Positions 7,639 through 17,503 of a stretch of 50,132 nt of DNA are shown piece by piece. Below the pieces are notes generated by a model, which was not told the origin of the DNA, did not search any database, and saw only the letters and a program-made list of their open reading frames with translations. A program made the translations under genes and the position numbers. Position 1 is the first letter of the stretch; each line of letters starts with the position of its first letter. Source of the DNA: Desulfobacteraceae bacterium (GTDB lineage: Bacteria; Desulfobacterota; Desulfobacteria; Desulfobacterales; Desulfobacteraceae); NCBI GenBank assembly GCA_024226935.1, contig JAAELK010000159.1, positions 1 to 50,132 of the forward strand, in the 5' to 3' direction.

Positions 7639-9219
7639 TTGAACTATTCTAGTTATGCTTCAATCCACGCAAGACATATTCCCGATAAGGTTTGTCTAAT
7701 TGAAAGGACTCCGGCCTCCGGGACGCGGCGCTATTTTACCTGGAAGGAATTTAATGACAAGATCAATCGAACTGCCAATTATCTGGCAAAGCAATTAAAG
7801 ATCAAACATGGGGATTTTGTCATGCACCTCCAGAATAATTCCCTTGAATGGATGGTAACTTATTATGCCATTATTCGTTTAGGAGCTGTGGTCGTGCCGT
7901 TGAATTTCAGGTTTGAAAGTTCGGATATTATTTATGCAGCTGGGGTTTGTCAACCATCTGCGTTTATTTTAGATACACAATTTTTGGATGTGGTTCAACC
8001 TGTTCAAGAAGAGCTTCCCATGATTGAGCACTATATTTGTATCGGGGAAGATGTGCCCGATGACCATATCGATTTTCAAGTAGTTTGCGATTATTCCGAT
8101 TCTTCGGATGCCCTGGTCGATGTGGATAGGGATCACGGTCTTGCCATGATGTTTACCTCGGGTACAACGGGAAAACCTAAACCCGTTATGCATACTCATT
8201 TTTCTTTGAACAGTACGGCCCTTGGCAACGGCATGACCTATTTTGTTCAAAAAGATGATAATTATCTTATTTTTCTTCCTTTGTATCATTCAGGTACCAT
8301 GTTTTTATGGGCACCTTTTTATGCCACAGGCGCTTGTGGCACCATTATTAGAAAGTTCAGAGATCCAAAATGGATAATTGAAGCAATCGCTGCGGAAGGG
8401 TGTACAGATACTCTTTTTGTGGTTCCCATCGGTGTTGCGATTTTAAACGCCATTGAAACCGGGGAACTTGATCTTAAAAACTTTGATCTATCCTCTTGGA
8501 AACGGATGGAAATCGGTGCCCAACCGGTTCCTTTTGATGTTATGAAGCTTTTGGTTGAAAACTTACCCTGTGGTGTATCAAATATTTATGGAATCACCGA
8601 AGGTGGTGGTGGTGGTACCTTTAATTTGTATCCGGAAGATGTTCTTGGTCGCCCGGGGGCCATAGGTAAACCAACATTCGGTGTTGAGGCAAAGGTTGTA
8701 GACCCCCTGGGAAATGAATTACCCTATGACCAGGTGGGTGAATTGATATTTAAAACTCCGCGGATGATGAAAGAATATTACTCCAATCCTGAAAAAACAA
8801 TGGAAGCTCTAAAAGATAATTGGCTTTATACAGGTGATTTACTAAAAAAGGATAAAGACGGGTATTTTTATATTGTGGATCGAATGAAAGATATGATTAC
8901 CAGTGGGGGGGAAAATATCTTTCCCGTGGAAATTGAAGACGCTCTTATGGATCATCCAGATCTTGATGATGTTGCCTGTATTGGATATCCCGATGATCGG
9001 TTGGTGGAAATTGTGTTAGCCGTTGTTCAAGTAAAAGAGGGCAGGCAATTGAGTGAAGAGCAAATTCTTGAATTCGCTAAAACAAGGCTTTCCTTATACA
9101 AGATTCCCCGCAAAATTATTTTTGATAAGGTCCCGCGTAATCCTACTGGAAAATTGATGAAACCTTTGTTGCGGGAGAGGTTCACCGGACGAAAAGAGGC
9201 CTTTAAATCATTGATTTAA
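7639..9219 (+). CDS. AMP-forming acyl-CoA synthetase (ANL superfamily)
   Basis: A 526-residue adenylate-forming acid:CoA ligase. ATP-binding P-loop MFTSGTTGKPKPVMHTH (about residue 170), IYGITEGG (A5), LYTGDLLKKDKDGYFYIVDRMKDMITSGGENIFP (A7-A8 hinge) and the C-terminal catalytic lysine in NPTGKLMKPL are all present. The substrate is not evident. Benzoate-, cinnamate- or medium-chain-type acids are all possible, and context suggests an acid made or imported by this locus. The start is TTG at 7639 or 7636; AAGGAG at 7626-7631 favours 7639. It follows the palindromic repeat and precedes the TRAP genes by 190 bp. That 190-bp gap holds a weak GG-N10-GC pattern but no firm promoter. Confidence 0.88.
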   Translation: MNYSSYASIHARHIPDKVCLIERTPASGTRRYFTWKEFNDKINRTANYLAKQLKIKHGDFVMHLQNNSLEWMVTYYAIIRLGAVVVPLNFRFESSDIIYAAGVCQPSAFILDTQFLDVVQPVQEELPMIEHYICIGEDVPDDHIDFQVVCDYSDSSDALVDVDRDHGLAMMFTSGTTGKPKPVMHTHFSLNSTALGNGMTYFVQKDDNYLIFLPLYHSGTMFLWAPFYATGACGTIIRKFRDPKWIIEAIAAEGCTDTLFVVPIGVAILNAIETGELDLKNFDLSSWKRMEIGAQPVPFDVMKLLVENLPCGVSNIYGITEGGGGGTFNLYPEDVLGRPGAIGKPTFGVEAKVVDPLGNELPYDQVGELIFKTPRMMKEYYSNPEKTMEALKDNWLYTGDLLKKDKDGYFYIVDRMKDMITSGGENIFPVEIEDALMDHPDLDDVACIGYPDDRLVEIVLAVVQVKEGRQLSEEQILEFAKTRLSLYKIPRKIIFDKVPRNPTGKLMKPLLRERFTGRKEAFKSLI

Positions 9220-9408
9220 ATTGTCATTATAATATCGTGTTATTGGTGTATTTGAAATTTAAATTGATAGAATGAGTTGACCGGGGCTTGGATTGCTGAT
9301 ACTTCGATGTACTAGGGTTTTATTGAATTTCAAAAGTTGAAACCAGTGCCAGAGCATTTTATCCGGCATTAGAATGAGAAGAACTTTTTAAAGGAAAGGA
9401 ACTTTAGT

Positions 9409-10476
9409 ATGAAAATTCGGATATTATTACTTGTTTTACTAGTGAGCTCTTTTATCTTCACTTCTCCTGTTTTCCCAGGAAAAACTCCCCCCCTTGATAA
9501 GTGGAAACCTGATTTTGATCCCAAGGGCGCCAAGTACAGATGTATAGTTTCCAATGTCTCCACTCCTGGACTTGTGGGAACCCTTGCCGGCTTTGAAATT
9601 CGTGATGAAGTATGGAAAAGAACAAATGGTGAGATTTATGTGGATTTTAAACCCTATTCCATGTTGGGTGGTGAGGTAGAAGTCCTCAATATGGTTCAGA
9701 TGGGCGCGGTTCAAGGAATGGGGGTGTCTTCGGTGGCATCTACAAACCTTGGGCCAAGATTTGGTATTGTTAATCTTCCTTTTCTTGTAAACTCTTTTGA
9801 TAAACTGGAAAAGTTTATTAATAATAAAAGGTTGTTTGATCATTTTCTTATGGCGATGGATCACCAGGGGATTACAGGCTTGGATATTACCGGTTATGGC
9901 AATTATGGCTGGGCTACAACCGTGCCGGTGAAAAACATTGAAGATGCCAAAAAAATCAAATTTAGAATTGCGGAAGCCGCGGTGAATCAGCTCAGCTATA
10001 GAAATTGGGGATTTAATCCTGTTTCCATGCCGTGGCCGGATGTGCCGGTTGCTTTAAAGCAGGGTGTTATCACAGGTCTTGACCATACCCTTACCGTATG
10101 TAATGTGACCAAAAAATTTGAAGTAGCCAAATATTTTACCCAGATTAATTATGCCCAGGGTCTTTTTATTTGGATTTTTAATAAGGCCTGGTTGGACAGT
10201 CTTCCCCTTGATTTAAAGACTGCTTTTATTGCCAGTGTTCACGATGTCTGTGCTGCGAGCAGGTTAAAATCTTTGGCCGAGGAGAACATCAATATTGCAA
10301 AGGCAAAAGCTGCCGGGGTTGAATTTTTTCAGCTTTCCAATGCTGATATGGCAACCCTGGGTCAGCAGAGCCTGGGAACATATGAAAAGTATGCCTCTGA
10401 GATTAACCGGAATTATCCAGGAGATATTTATAAACCGGATAATTTTTTGAAAGAAGTTCAGACTTTTTTGAAATAA
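9409..10476 (+). CDS. dctP: TRAP transporter substrate-binding protein (DctP family)
   Basis: A 355-residue periplasmic binding protein with an N-terminal Sec signal peptide (MKIRILLLVLLVSSFIF, cleavage probably near residue 20-25). The DctP fold shows KIKFRIAEAAVNQL, which contains the conserved arginine that salt-bridges the substrate carboxylate, followed by the family's PVSMPWPDVPVALKQGVITGLD segment. It would bind an organic acid or amino acid and hand it to the DctQM membrane pair encoded directly downstream. Cysteines at VCNV and DVCAA are unusual but not diagnostic. A good ribosome-binding site AAAGGAAAGGAA precedes the ATG. The ligand is unknown; location suggests the substrate of the aminomutase/BKACE pathway. 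Confidence 0.9.
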   Translation: MKIRILLLVLLVSSFIFTSPVFPGKTPPLDKWKPDFDPKGAKYRCIVSNVSTPGLVGTLAGFEIRDEVWKRTNGEIYVDFKPYSMLGGEVEVLNMVQMGAVQGMGVSSVASTNLGPRFGIVNLPFLVNSFDKLEKFINNKRLFDHFLMAMDHQGITGLDITGYGNYGWATTVPVKNIEDAKKIKFRIAEAAVNQLSYRNWGFNPVSMPWPDVPVALKQGVITGLDHTLTVCNVTKKFEVAKYFTQINYAQGLFIWIFNKAWLDSLPLDLKTAFIASVHDVCAASRLKSLAEENINIAKAKAAGVEFFQLSNADMATLGQQSLGTYEKYASEINRNYPGDIYKPDNFLKEVQTFLK

Positions 10477-10504
10477 TTGCTAAAATTTATCCAGGGCTTG
10501 GTTT

Positions 10505-10990
10505 ATGTTTGGGAAAATGTTTAAAAAAGTTGACGGGATATTGACCCTGATAGAAGAGTGGACGCTTTTTATCATCGTAATAACGGCATTGATTTCTCTT
10601 TTTGCAAATGTTGTATTGCGTTATGGGTTTAATTACACCCTTGCCTGGAGTGAGGAACTGGTTCGTATTGTGATCATTTACTCGACTTTTGTGGGTGCCA
10701 GTGTCGCGGTTAAGCAAGGGGCGATGATTCGTATTGATGCTGTTGTCCAGATTTTTCCAAGGCTTAAATCATGGTTGACCTTCTATACCAGTATTCTTAT
10801 GTTAATTTTTGCCTGGATGATGATATATTACGGGTATCAAATGACCCATCTGCAATACCTTACCCACCAAAAAACCATTATCATGCAGATACCGCTTGTG
10901 ATCATCTATGCCATCATGCCCGTCATGGGTGTGATGGTGGGTATCCGAACGGTTCAGGTGATGATTCAAGATTTTAAATCCAGGCAATAA
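10505..10990 (+). CDS. dctQ: TRAP transporter small permease (DctQ family)
   Basis: A 161-residue inner-membrane protein with four predicted helices (about 18-40, 52-72, 90-112 and 128-150). The family pattern NVVLRYGFNYTLAWSEELVRI is clear, covering the end of helix 1 and the loop to helix 2. It forms the small membrane subunit that pairs with DctM. It lies 28 bp after dctP and 15 bp before dctM, consistent with one transcript. Confidence 0.9.
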   Translation: MFGKMFKKVDGILTLIEEWTLFIIVITALISLFANVVLRYGFNYTLAWSEELVRIVIIYSTFVGASVAVKQGAMIRIDAVVQIFPRLKSWLTFYTSILMLIFAWMMIYYGYQMTHLQYLTHQKTIIMQIPLVIIYAIMPVMGVMVGIRTVQVMIQDFKSRQ

Positions 10991-11005
10991 AGGGGTTAGC
11001 TGTCC

Positions 11006-12298
11006 ATGCAGATAAGTGATTTGATTATTCTAGTTGTCCTTTTGGGGTTTATGGGTAGTTATTTGCCGGTTTTCCTCTGTCTTTTTTTTACTGCGAGCAT
11101 CGGTTTTTATTTTTTTTTAGATATGCCTTTGGCACTTTTGGCCCAGACTCTTTTTCGAAGCCTTGATAAATTTTCCCTTGTGGTGGTGCTCTTTTTTATT
11201 CTTTGCGGGAATATCATGGGTAAGGGAAAAACGGTGGAAAAATTGATTAATATGGCCAACGCCCTTGTCAGTTGGTTGCCCGGCGGTCTTGGCATGGCCG
11301 GTGTTATAGGTTGTGGTCTCTTTGGGGCTATCTCGGGATCCACTGTTGCCACGGTGGTGGCTCTGGGTGGTTTCATGATCCCGGCCTTGATTAAGAACGG
11401 ATATGATGAAGATTATACCCTGGGGCTGATGACCACATCCCCAAATCTTGGTGTAATCATTCCCCCGAGTATCAGCATGATTTTTTATTCCATGATCAGC
11501 AATGAATCCTTGGAAGGATTATTTATTACCGGATTTATACCCGGGTTTTTGATTGTTTTTTGTGTATGCATTTATTCTTTTTTACTATATAGGAAAAGAG
11601 AGGATATAAAACGGTTTCCTGCCCCGGATTTTCGTCAATTGTTTTATATCCTGAAAGAAGGCTTCTGGGCGGTTATGCTTATTGTGATTATCTTTGGTGG
11701 TATTTTTTCAGGAATATTTACTGCCAATGAAGCAGCTGTTGTAGCAAGTGTGTATGCATTTTTTGTTGAGTGTTTTATCTATAAATCCATGAATTTTATG
11801 GATATCAAGGACGTGACTGTCAATTCGGCTGTCACCTCTGCCACCTTGTTGCTTATTGTGGCTGCCGCCACTTGTTTCGGCCGTTATCTTACCTTTGAAA
11901 ATATCCCCAATCGTGTGGCCGAGGTGGTGGTGGGCAATATCAGTTCACCCATTGTCTTTTTGCTGGCCATGAATATTTTGTTGTTGATTATCGGTATGTT
12001 CATGGATATTATTTCAGCTACATTGATCCTAGGTCCTGTTTTTTTGCCCCTCCTTGGACCCTTTAATGTTGATCCCATGCACTTTGGTCTGATCATGACC
12101 GTAAATCTGGCCATCGGCTATTGTACTCCACCCATGGGGGTCAGCCTTTTTATCACCGGTGCTTTAGCTAAACGGGATATTATATTTGTATCGCGGTCGG
12201 TCATGCCCTTTTTGGCTATCCAGATAGGAGTGCTTTTCTTTTTGACCTATTGCCCGGGTATCGTACTTTTTTTGCCTAAAATGTTTGGATACCATTAA
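11006..12298 (+). CDS. dctM: TRAP transporter large permease (DctM family)
   Basis: A 430-residue, roughly 12-helix secondary transporter subunit that couples substrate uptake to a cation gradient, normally Na+. Family marks include GGLGMAGVIGCGLFGAISGSTVATV (the first reentrant hairpin region), TSPNLGVIIPPSISMIFYS, and the second-half repeat with GMFMDIISATLILGPVFLPLL and IGYCTPPMGVSLFI. Length is normal for DctM. It is the last gene of the TRAP trio. The next gene, 198 bp on, is a sensor kinase with Cache domains. Confidence 0.92.
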   Translation: MQISDLIILVVLLGFMGSYLPVFLCLFFTASIGFYFFLDMPLALLAQTLFRSLDKFSLVVVLFFILCGNIMGKGKTVEKLINMANALVSWLPGGLGMAGVIGCGLFGAISGSTVATVVALGGFMIPALIKNGYDEDYTLGLMTTSPNLGVIIPPSISMIFYSMISNESLEGLFITGFIPGFLIVFCVCIYSFLLYRKREDIKRFPAPDFRQLFYILKEGFWAVMLIVIIFGGIFSGIFTANEAAVVASVYAFFVECFIYKSMNFMDIKDVTVNSAVTSATLLLIVAAATCFGRYLTFENIPNRVAEVVVGNISSPIVFLLAMNILLLIIGMFMDIISATLILGPVFLPLLGPFNVDPMHFGLIMTVNLAIGYCTPPMGVSLFITGALAKRDIIFVSRSVMPFLAIQIGVLFFLTYCPGIVLFLPKMFGYH

Positions 12299-12496
12299 CC
12301 TGGTAATAGTAATTTAGATAATAGTATTCAGATAGGAAGTTATTGTGGACAAGAGATTCTTGTGTTGATATCATTAGGCTTTACGGGTTATTATATAGAA
12401 ATATCAACAACGGGTAGGGAAGGCAACAAGAAGCAGGAGTAGATATTTTAATATCGGGTTCTTAAGGAAGATTATTCTTCGTTCAAAGGAGAGCCA

Positions 12497-15400
12497 ATGT
12501 TTCAATCATTAAGATCAAGAATATTGTTAATTGTTGTTTCCATTGTAATCGTAACGGTTACCGGCATTATTTATTTTGTTCAGAAAGAAACTATGAAAAC
12601 ATTCTCAGAACTTCAGGACGAAAATGCCAGAAATATGTTGAATGCAGTTGTGTTGAATGTTGAAAATCAATATCAAAGCTTGATTTTTCATGAAAAAACT
12701 GCCCTTGAAATGAGAAAAAGTGACCTGAAACATATTGTTACTGTTGCCATCACTACCCTGGACGAAATTTATAAAAATTATCACCAGGGGGAGGGGACCT
12801 ACGCCCAGGCAAAACAAAGAGCGATCGCCATTGTTAAAAATATGAAATATGATCAGGGGGTGGGTTATCTATGGATTAACGACATGGGCAGGCCCATACC
12901 TAAAATGATAATGCATGCAACTATTCCCAGTCTTGACAATACAATACTCGATGATCCCAAATTTAATTGCGCCCTTGGAATTAAACAAAATCTTTTCCAG
13001 GCTTTTGTGGATGCCTGTCTTGAAAATGGATCCGGCTATGTGGACTATCTGTGGCCCAAACCCACCAAAGATGGGTTTACGCCGGAGCAGCCAAAGATTT
13101 CCTATGTGGCGTTGTTTAAACCTTGGAATTGGGTTGTGGGAACGGGTGCATATATTGATGACATTGAATTTGATTCCAGAAAAAGGCGCAGGGCTATTGT
13201 TCGAGAGTTGCAGTATTCATTTTCAAAGGTGCGTCTGGCCAAAAGCGGTTATATGTATATTTTTAATGGTCAGCAACAGCTTCTGGTACATCCTGTCCTT
13301 GCCGGGACCGATGGCAGTATATTAAAAAATCCTTCCACGGGTGCTCCCCTTTTAAAAGAGTTGATGGTAGCTTCCAATACACCTGAAAAAGCCTTTGAGT
13401 ATGTCTGGGATAAACCATTGACCCACAAGGGGGAATACAAATTTTTAAAAAGAGCTTATATTGAATATTTTGCTCCTTTGGATTGGTATATCGCAAGTTC
13501 TGTATATGTGGATGAAATTGAGAGTGTTTCCAGAGTTCTTGTAGAAAAAATTTTTTATCTGTCCATCTTTTTTCTTGGATTGTCCATATTTTTATCAATT
13601 CTTTTTTCTAAAACCCTGACAAATCCTTTAAGGCGATTGATGTTTTCAGCCGAGGGTATTGAAAAAAGTGGTATCTCTTCAATAACTATGCCTCTTACAG
13701 GCACAAAAGAGACAAAGGCCCTTGGTAAAATTCTTAATAAGATGATTCATTCCATCAGTAAATCTATTAATGAAAAGGAAGGTTTATTAACAGCCTTGCA
13801 GGATGCCCATGATAAACTTGAACAACGGGTAAAAGAACGTACTTTTGATTTGGAGGCCATCAATAGGCAATTGATCCAGGCAAAGGAAAAAGCCGAAATA
13901 GCCAATCAAACCAAAAGCGAGTTTTTGGCTAATATGAGTCATGAAATTCGTACACCTATGAATGGTGTTGTTGGTATGATAGGGCTTTTACTGGACACAA
14001 AATTGACAGATGATCAGAAACATTACGCAGAAACGGTGCGTGTAAGCGGAGAGTCCCTCCTTGGCCTGATAAACGATATTCTTGATTTTTCCAAGATTGA
14101 AGCCGGGAAATTGGAATTGGAGGTATTGGATTTTGATCTGGAGACTATGATGGAGGATTTTAGTGATGCCTTGGCGGTCCAGGCCCATGGAAAAGGCCTG
14201 GAATTTGTCTGCGGCATATCTCCTGAAGTTCCGGTGATGCTGAAGGGTGATCCTGGACGTTTACGACAGGTTTTGACCAACTTGATGGGTAATGCCATTA
14301 AGTTTACCCATGCCGGAGAAGTGGCTGTTCATGTTTCAATGGTATCAGATGTTGATGACAGTGTTATGTTACGTTTTTTGGTCCGGGATACGGGTATTGG
14401 AATTCCCGATGATAAGGTTGATCTGTTGTTTGCTAAGTTTACCCAGGTGGATGCTTCGACGACGAGGCAGTTTGGTGGTACCGGATTGGGACTGGCCATA
14501 TCTAAGCAATTGGTCGAGATGATGGGAGGACAAATTGGAGTGGAGAGTATCCAGGGTAAGGGCACTGACCTTTGGTTCACCGTAAAATTGGGGAAACTGG
14601 TCCAGGGAATGATTACCCGGTCTCTTTCGGCATCGATCCTGTCCGGTGTGCGGGCATTGATTGTGGATAATAATGCTACAAACCGGGAAATTTTGAATAT
14701 TCGAATGATGTCCTGGAATATGCGTGTATCTGAAAGTTGTGATGGACCGATGGCTCTTGAACTCCTTTTCAAGGCCCTGGAAGAAAATGATCCTTTCATG
14801 GTTGCTGTCATTGATATGCAGATGCCGGGTATGGATGGAGAAACTCTGGGGCGGGTCATTCATCAGGACCCCCGCCTGGTGGAAGTTCACATGGTGCTGC
14901 TGACTTCTTTGCGTGTCCGGGGCGATGATGCTGTGCGTTTTACCGATTTAGGTTTTATTGGTTATCTAACTAAACCCATACGATACAAGGAACTTCAGAA
15001 TATTTTGACCCTGGCCCATATGAAAAAAGAAGAGATGGTTCCCCATCCCATGGTTTCTCCCCCCAAGGTTCGCGAGACCTTAAACTTTTTTGATGGTAAT
15101 AAACTACGTATTTTGTTGGTGGAGGATAATATCATTAATCAGCAGGTGGCTTTGGGTATGTTAAAGAAGCTGGGTTTACGAACCGACGCCGTGGCCGATG
15201 GCAGGGAAGCGCTTAATGCTTTGTCAACTATTCCCTATGATCTCGTACTCATGGACTGTCAGATGCCGGAGATGGATGGTTATGAGGCTACCCGACAAAT
15301 CCGCAATCCGGAATCTTTGGTTCAAAATCATGATATTCCTGTTATTGCCATGACTGCCAATGCCATGGCTGGTGACCGGGAAAAATGCTTGGAAGCAGGT

Positions 15401-15910
15401 ATGAATGGTTATGTTTCCAAGCCGGTAAATCCCTTGGCGCTGGTTGAGGAATTGGAGAAATGGCTCAAATTTGTCGAAGATGTGCCGGGGGTGAATCTGG
15501 AAAATCAGGAGGAAAAGGTCGGGGCAAAAAAAGAAGTTGTTGCGGATAATTCTTTAGATATATTTGATCCAGAAGTTATTCTAGAAAATTTGACGGGGGA
15601 CACAAAGCTTGCCAGGACTATTCTTGAGGCATTCCTTCTGGACATGCCAAGACAGATTAACGCCCTTCAAGATCATTTTGGCGTAAGTAAGATAGAAGAA
15701 GTTGAACGTCAGGCCCACACCATTAAGGGAGTAGCTGCTAATGTGGGAGCGAAATCTCTGGAAAAACTCGCTTTTAAGGTAGAAAAAGCAGTTAAAGCAG
15801 GGGATCTGGATGCAGTTCAAAACGATATCCCCCAATTTTTAAATTTGTTTGCAAAATTGGAAGAAGTTATGAAAGCCATATTGGATACCTGGGAAAAAGA
15901 TGAACTTTAA
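12497..15910 (+). CDS. Cache-domain hybrid sensor histidine kinase with two receiver domains and Hpt
   Basis: A 1137-residue membrane kinase. Order: TM1 (about 7-28); a large extracytoplasmic region with two Cache-like units ([25 protein letters not shown] in the first, [16 protein letters not shown] in the second); TM2 (about 352-372); HAMP; coiled coil; HisKA with His482 in [11 protein letters not shown]; HATPase ([21 protein letters not shown]); receiver 1 with Asp773; receiver 2 with Asp920; C-terminal Hpt with His1074 in [12 protein letters not shown]. Receiver 1 has an acidic-pocket Asp changed to Asn (VDNN) but keeps Asp773 and the Lys of LTKP. It carries all the parts of a phosphorelay except a DNA-binding output. 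Position right after the TRAP genes suggests it senses the same small carboxylate. AAAGGAG precedes the ATG. The 198-bp gap before it contains no gene. Confidence 0.92.
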   Translation: MFQSLRSRILLIVVSIVIVTVTGIIYFVQKETMKTFSELQDENARNMLNAVVLNVENQYQSLIFHEKTALEMRKSDLKHIVTVAITTLDEIYKNYHQGEGTYAQAKQRAIAIVKNMKYDQGVGYLWINDMGRPIPKMIMHATIPSLDNTILDDPKFNCALGIKQNLFQAFVDACLENGSGYVDYLWPKPTKDGFTPEQPKISYVALFKPWNWVVGTGAYIDDIEFDSRKRRRAIVRELQYSFSKVRLAKSGYMYIFNGQQQLLVHPVLAGTDGSILKNPSTGAPLLKELMVASNTPEKAFEYVWDKPLTHKGEYKFLKRAYIEYFAPLDWYIASSVYVDEIESVSRVLVEKIFYLSIFFLGLSIFLSILFSKTLTNPLRRLMFSAEGIEKSGISSITMPLTGTKETKALGKILNKMIHSISKSINEKEGLLTALQDAHDKLEQRVKERTFDLEAINRQLIQAKEKAEIANQTKSEFLANMSHEIRTPMNGVVGMIGLLLDTKLTDDQKHYAETVRVSGESLLGLINDILDFSKIEAGKLELEVLDFDLETMMEDFSDALAVQAHGKGLEFVCGISPEVPVMLKGDPGRLRQVLTNLMGNAIKFTHAGEVAVHVSMVSDVDDSVMLRFLVRDTGIGIPDDKVDLLFAKFTQVDASTTRQFGGTGLGLAISKQLVEMMGGQIGVESIQGKGTDLWFTVKLGKLVQGMITRSLSASILSGVRALIVDNNATNREILNIRMMSWNMRVSESCDGPMALELLFKALEENDPFMVAVIDMQMPGMDGETLGRVIHQDPRLVEVHMVLLTSLRVRGDDAVRFTDLGFIGYLTKPIRYKELQNILTLAHMKKEEMVPHPMVSPPKVRETLNFFDGNKLRILLVEDNIINQQVALGMLKKLGLRTDAVADGREALNALSTIPYDLVLMDCQMPEMDGYEATRQIRNPESLVQNHDIPVIAMTANAMAGDREKCLEAGMNGYVSKPVNPLALVEELEKWLKFVEDVPGVNLENQEEKVGAKKEVVADNSLDIFDPEVILENLTGDTKLARTILEAFLLDMPRQINALQDHFGVSKIEEVERQAHTIKGVAANVGAKSLEKLAFKVEKAVKAGDLDAVQNDIPQFLNLFAKLEEVMKAILDTWEKDEL

Positions 15911-16135
15911 ATTTGTTTTTTATGGTGATATCGGTATAAATAAACCGATTTATAATCGGTACTTGTTGAATCCTGCCAATTTCTCGCCTGGTCCTTGTTT
16001 TTTTTAAAAATCAAAATCTATTACAGATTCAAAACTAAAAACTGCCTGGATAAAATGATTGTAGGAAGCCGTATCCTTTGGGGTTATCGATGGAAGGCTG
16101 GATAAAAAGGATTGACGGGAAAAAGAGGAGTCTAT

Positions 16136-16714
16136 ATGGTGGATGAAATTTTTAGATCAGGTGTGCTGAAAGAGGAGGGGTGTGGACTCCAAAACAAACC
16201 AAATAATAAACCGGATAATAAAATGGATAAGAAAAAAATAGTTGGTTTTGATGAAATCAGGGTGTTGTCTGATGACTATAAGTCTTCCCATAAACGTATT
16301 GTATTTACCAACGGGTGTTTTGATATCCTCCATGCAGGTCACGTATCTTATCTGGCCATGGCGGCTGCCCTTGGAGATATCCTTGTGTTGGGACTTAACT
16401 CTGATATTTCGGTAAAAAAGATTAAAGGGGACAAGCGTCCGGTTATCGGTGAGGCGCACAGGGCTTGTGTTATGGCTGCTCTTGAATCTGTGGATCATGT
16501 GGTTTTGTTTGATGATCCTGATCCTGGGCAATTGATCGAAATAGTTTGCCCGGATATTCTTGTTAAAGGAGCGGACTGGCCCGAAGAGCAAATAGTAGGA
16601 GCCGCTTTTGTCAAGGAAAACGGGGGCAAAGTTGAGCGAATTGTTTTGGAACCTGAAATTTCCACTACAAAAATCATTGAACGCATTGGCAGACTCTACC
16701 ATGGGAAAACCTGA
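16136..16714 (+). CDS. rfaE2: D-glycero-beta-D-manno-heptose 1-phosphate adenylyltransferase (RfaE2/HldE C-domain)
   Basis: A 192-residue nucleotidyltransferase (cytidylyltransferase-like fold). The ATP-binding motifs FTNGCFDILHAGHVSYL (HxGH-type) and the C-terminal STTKII (ISSTxxI-like) are clear. It adenylates heptose 1-phosphate for ADP-heptose and the lipopolysaccharide core. The stand-alone enzyme is usually about 160 residues; here an extra lysine/asparagine-rich N-terminus of about 30 residues is present. GAGGAG at 16125-16130 sets the start at 16136 (MVDEIFRS); an alternative in-frame ATG at 16223 (MDKKKIVG) would give the usual length. The gene overlaps pgeF by 14 bp. The 225-bp gap before it contains only a weak hairpin (ACCGAT-TTATA-ATCGGT, 15944-15960). 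Confidence 0.88.
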   Translation: MVDEIFRSGVLKEEGCGLQNKPNNKPDNKMDKKKIVGFDEIRVLSDDYKSSHKRIVFTNGCFDILHAGHVSYLAMAAALGDILVLGLNSDISVKKIKGDKRPVIGEAHRACVMAALESVDHVVLFDDPDPGQLIEIVCPDILVKGADWPEEQIVGAAFVKENGGKVERIVLEPEISTTKIIERIGRLYHGKT

Positions 16715-17465
16715 AATTAAGGTTTTTGAATTTAATTTATTCCAGGGATATCCTGATCTGATCCATGGTGTATTTTCAAGGTCGGGGGGCGTTAGTTCTC
16801 TTCCCTTTGATTCTTTGAATGTTGGATTGAATTCAGGGGATAACCCGTTGTCCGTGGAGGAAAACAGAGCTCGAATATTAACAAAAATGGGTACCCGAAA
16901 AGCTGTTTTTCTTAACCAGGTCCATGGGACAGATATCCATGTCTTGAAAAATGAAAACAAACAAGAGCTTGTTATTGCCGATGGTGTGGTGACGGATATG
17001 CGAGGAATCTCGCTTATTATCCAGGTGGCAGATTGCCAGGGGGTTCTCTTGTTTGACCCCGTAACAAAAGTTATTGCCAATGTTCATTCCGGATGGCGGG
17101 GCAGTATCCAGAATATAATCGGTAATTGTATTGATGTGATGACAAGTCAATTTGAGTGTAGGCCTGAGCATATCCTGGCAGGTATTTCTCCTTCTCTTGG
17201 GCCTTGTTGTGCTGAGTTTATTAACTATATGGATGAAATACCCAAAGCCTTTTGGGCTTATAAAATATCGGGTAAGTCCTATTTTGATTTTTGGCAAATG
17301 TCTTGTGACCAAATGGTGGAAAAAGGGATGAAAAAAGAGAATATTGAGATAAAAAATATTTGCACCCAATGTAATTGGGATAAATTTTATTCCTATCGCA
17401 GGGAAAATAGAACCGGCAGGTTTGCCTGTGTTATTTCACTGCAAAGTCAGGGTGCAAATGATTAA
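16701..17465 (+). CDS. pgeF: Peptidoglycan editing factor PgeF (YfiH/DUF152 laccase-domain protein)
   Basis: A 254-residue purine-nucleoside/muropeptide-editing family protein (formerly polyphenol oxidase, YfiH). Typical motifs are HGVFSRSGGVS near the start, NQVHGTDIHVL, DGVVTDMRGISLIIQVADCQGVLLFD, the metal-binding VHSGWRGS, and SLGPCCAEF. The C-terminal stretch CTQCNWDKFYSYRRENRTGRFACVI is also standard. The three metal ligands (His in QVHG, Cys in ADC, His in NVHSGWRG) are present. The ATG at 16701 was chosen because it gives the normal N-terminus; upstream in-frame codons lie inside rfaE2. Co-transcribed with rfaE2. Confidence 0.9.
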   Translation: MGKPEIKVFEFNLFQGYPDLIHGVFSRSGGVSSLPFDSLNVGLNSGDNPLSVEENRARILTKMGTRKAVFLNQVHGTDIHVLKNENKQELVIADGVVTDMRGISLIIQVADCQGVLLFDPVTKVIANVHSGWRGSIQNIIGNCIDVMTSQFECRPEHILAGISPSLGPCCAEFINYMDEIPKAFWAYKISGKSYFDFWQMSCDQMVEKGMKKENIEIKNICTQCNWDKFYSYRRENRTGRFACVISLQSQGAND

Positions 17466-17503
17466 TTGGAATCATAACTAATTTTAAATTTAAGAGTATG
17501 AGA

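Noticed and set aside
9283-9296. GG-N10-GC pattern upstream of dctP resembling a sigma-54 promoter
   Set aside because: The -24 part (CGGGGC) and -12 part (TTGCT) match the consensus poorly, and no sigma-54 activator gene is nearby.
16157-17080. Long (307-residue) minus-strand open frame across rfaE2 and pgeF
   Set aside because: Both plus-strand genes are clearly conserved and complete; the minus frame is composition-driven.
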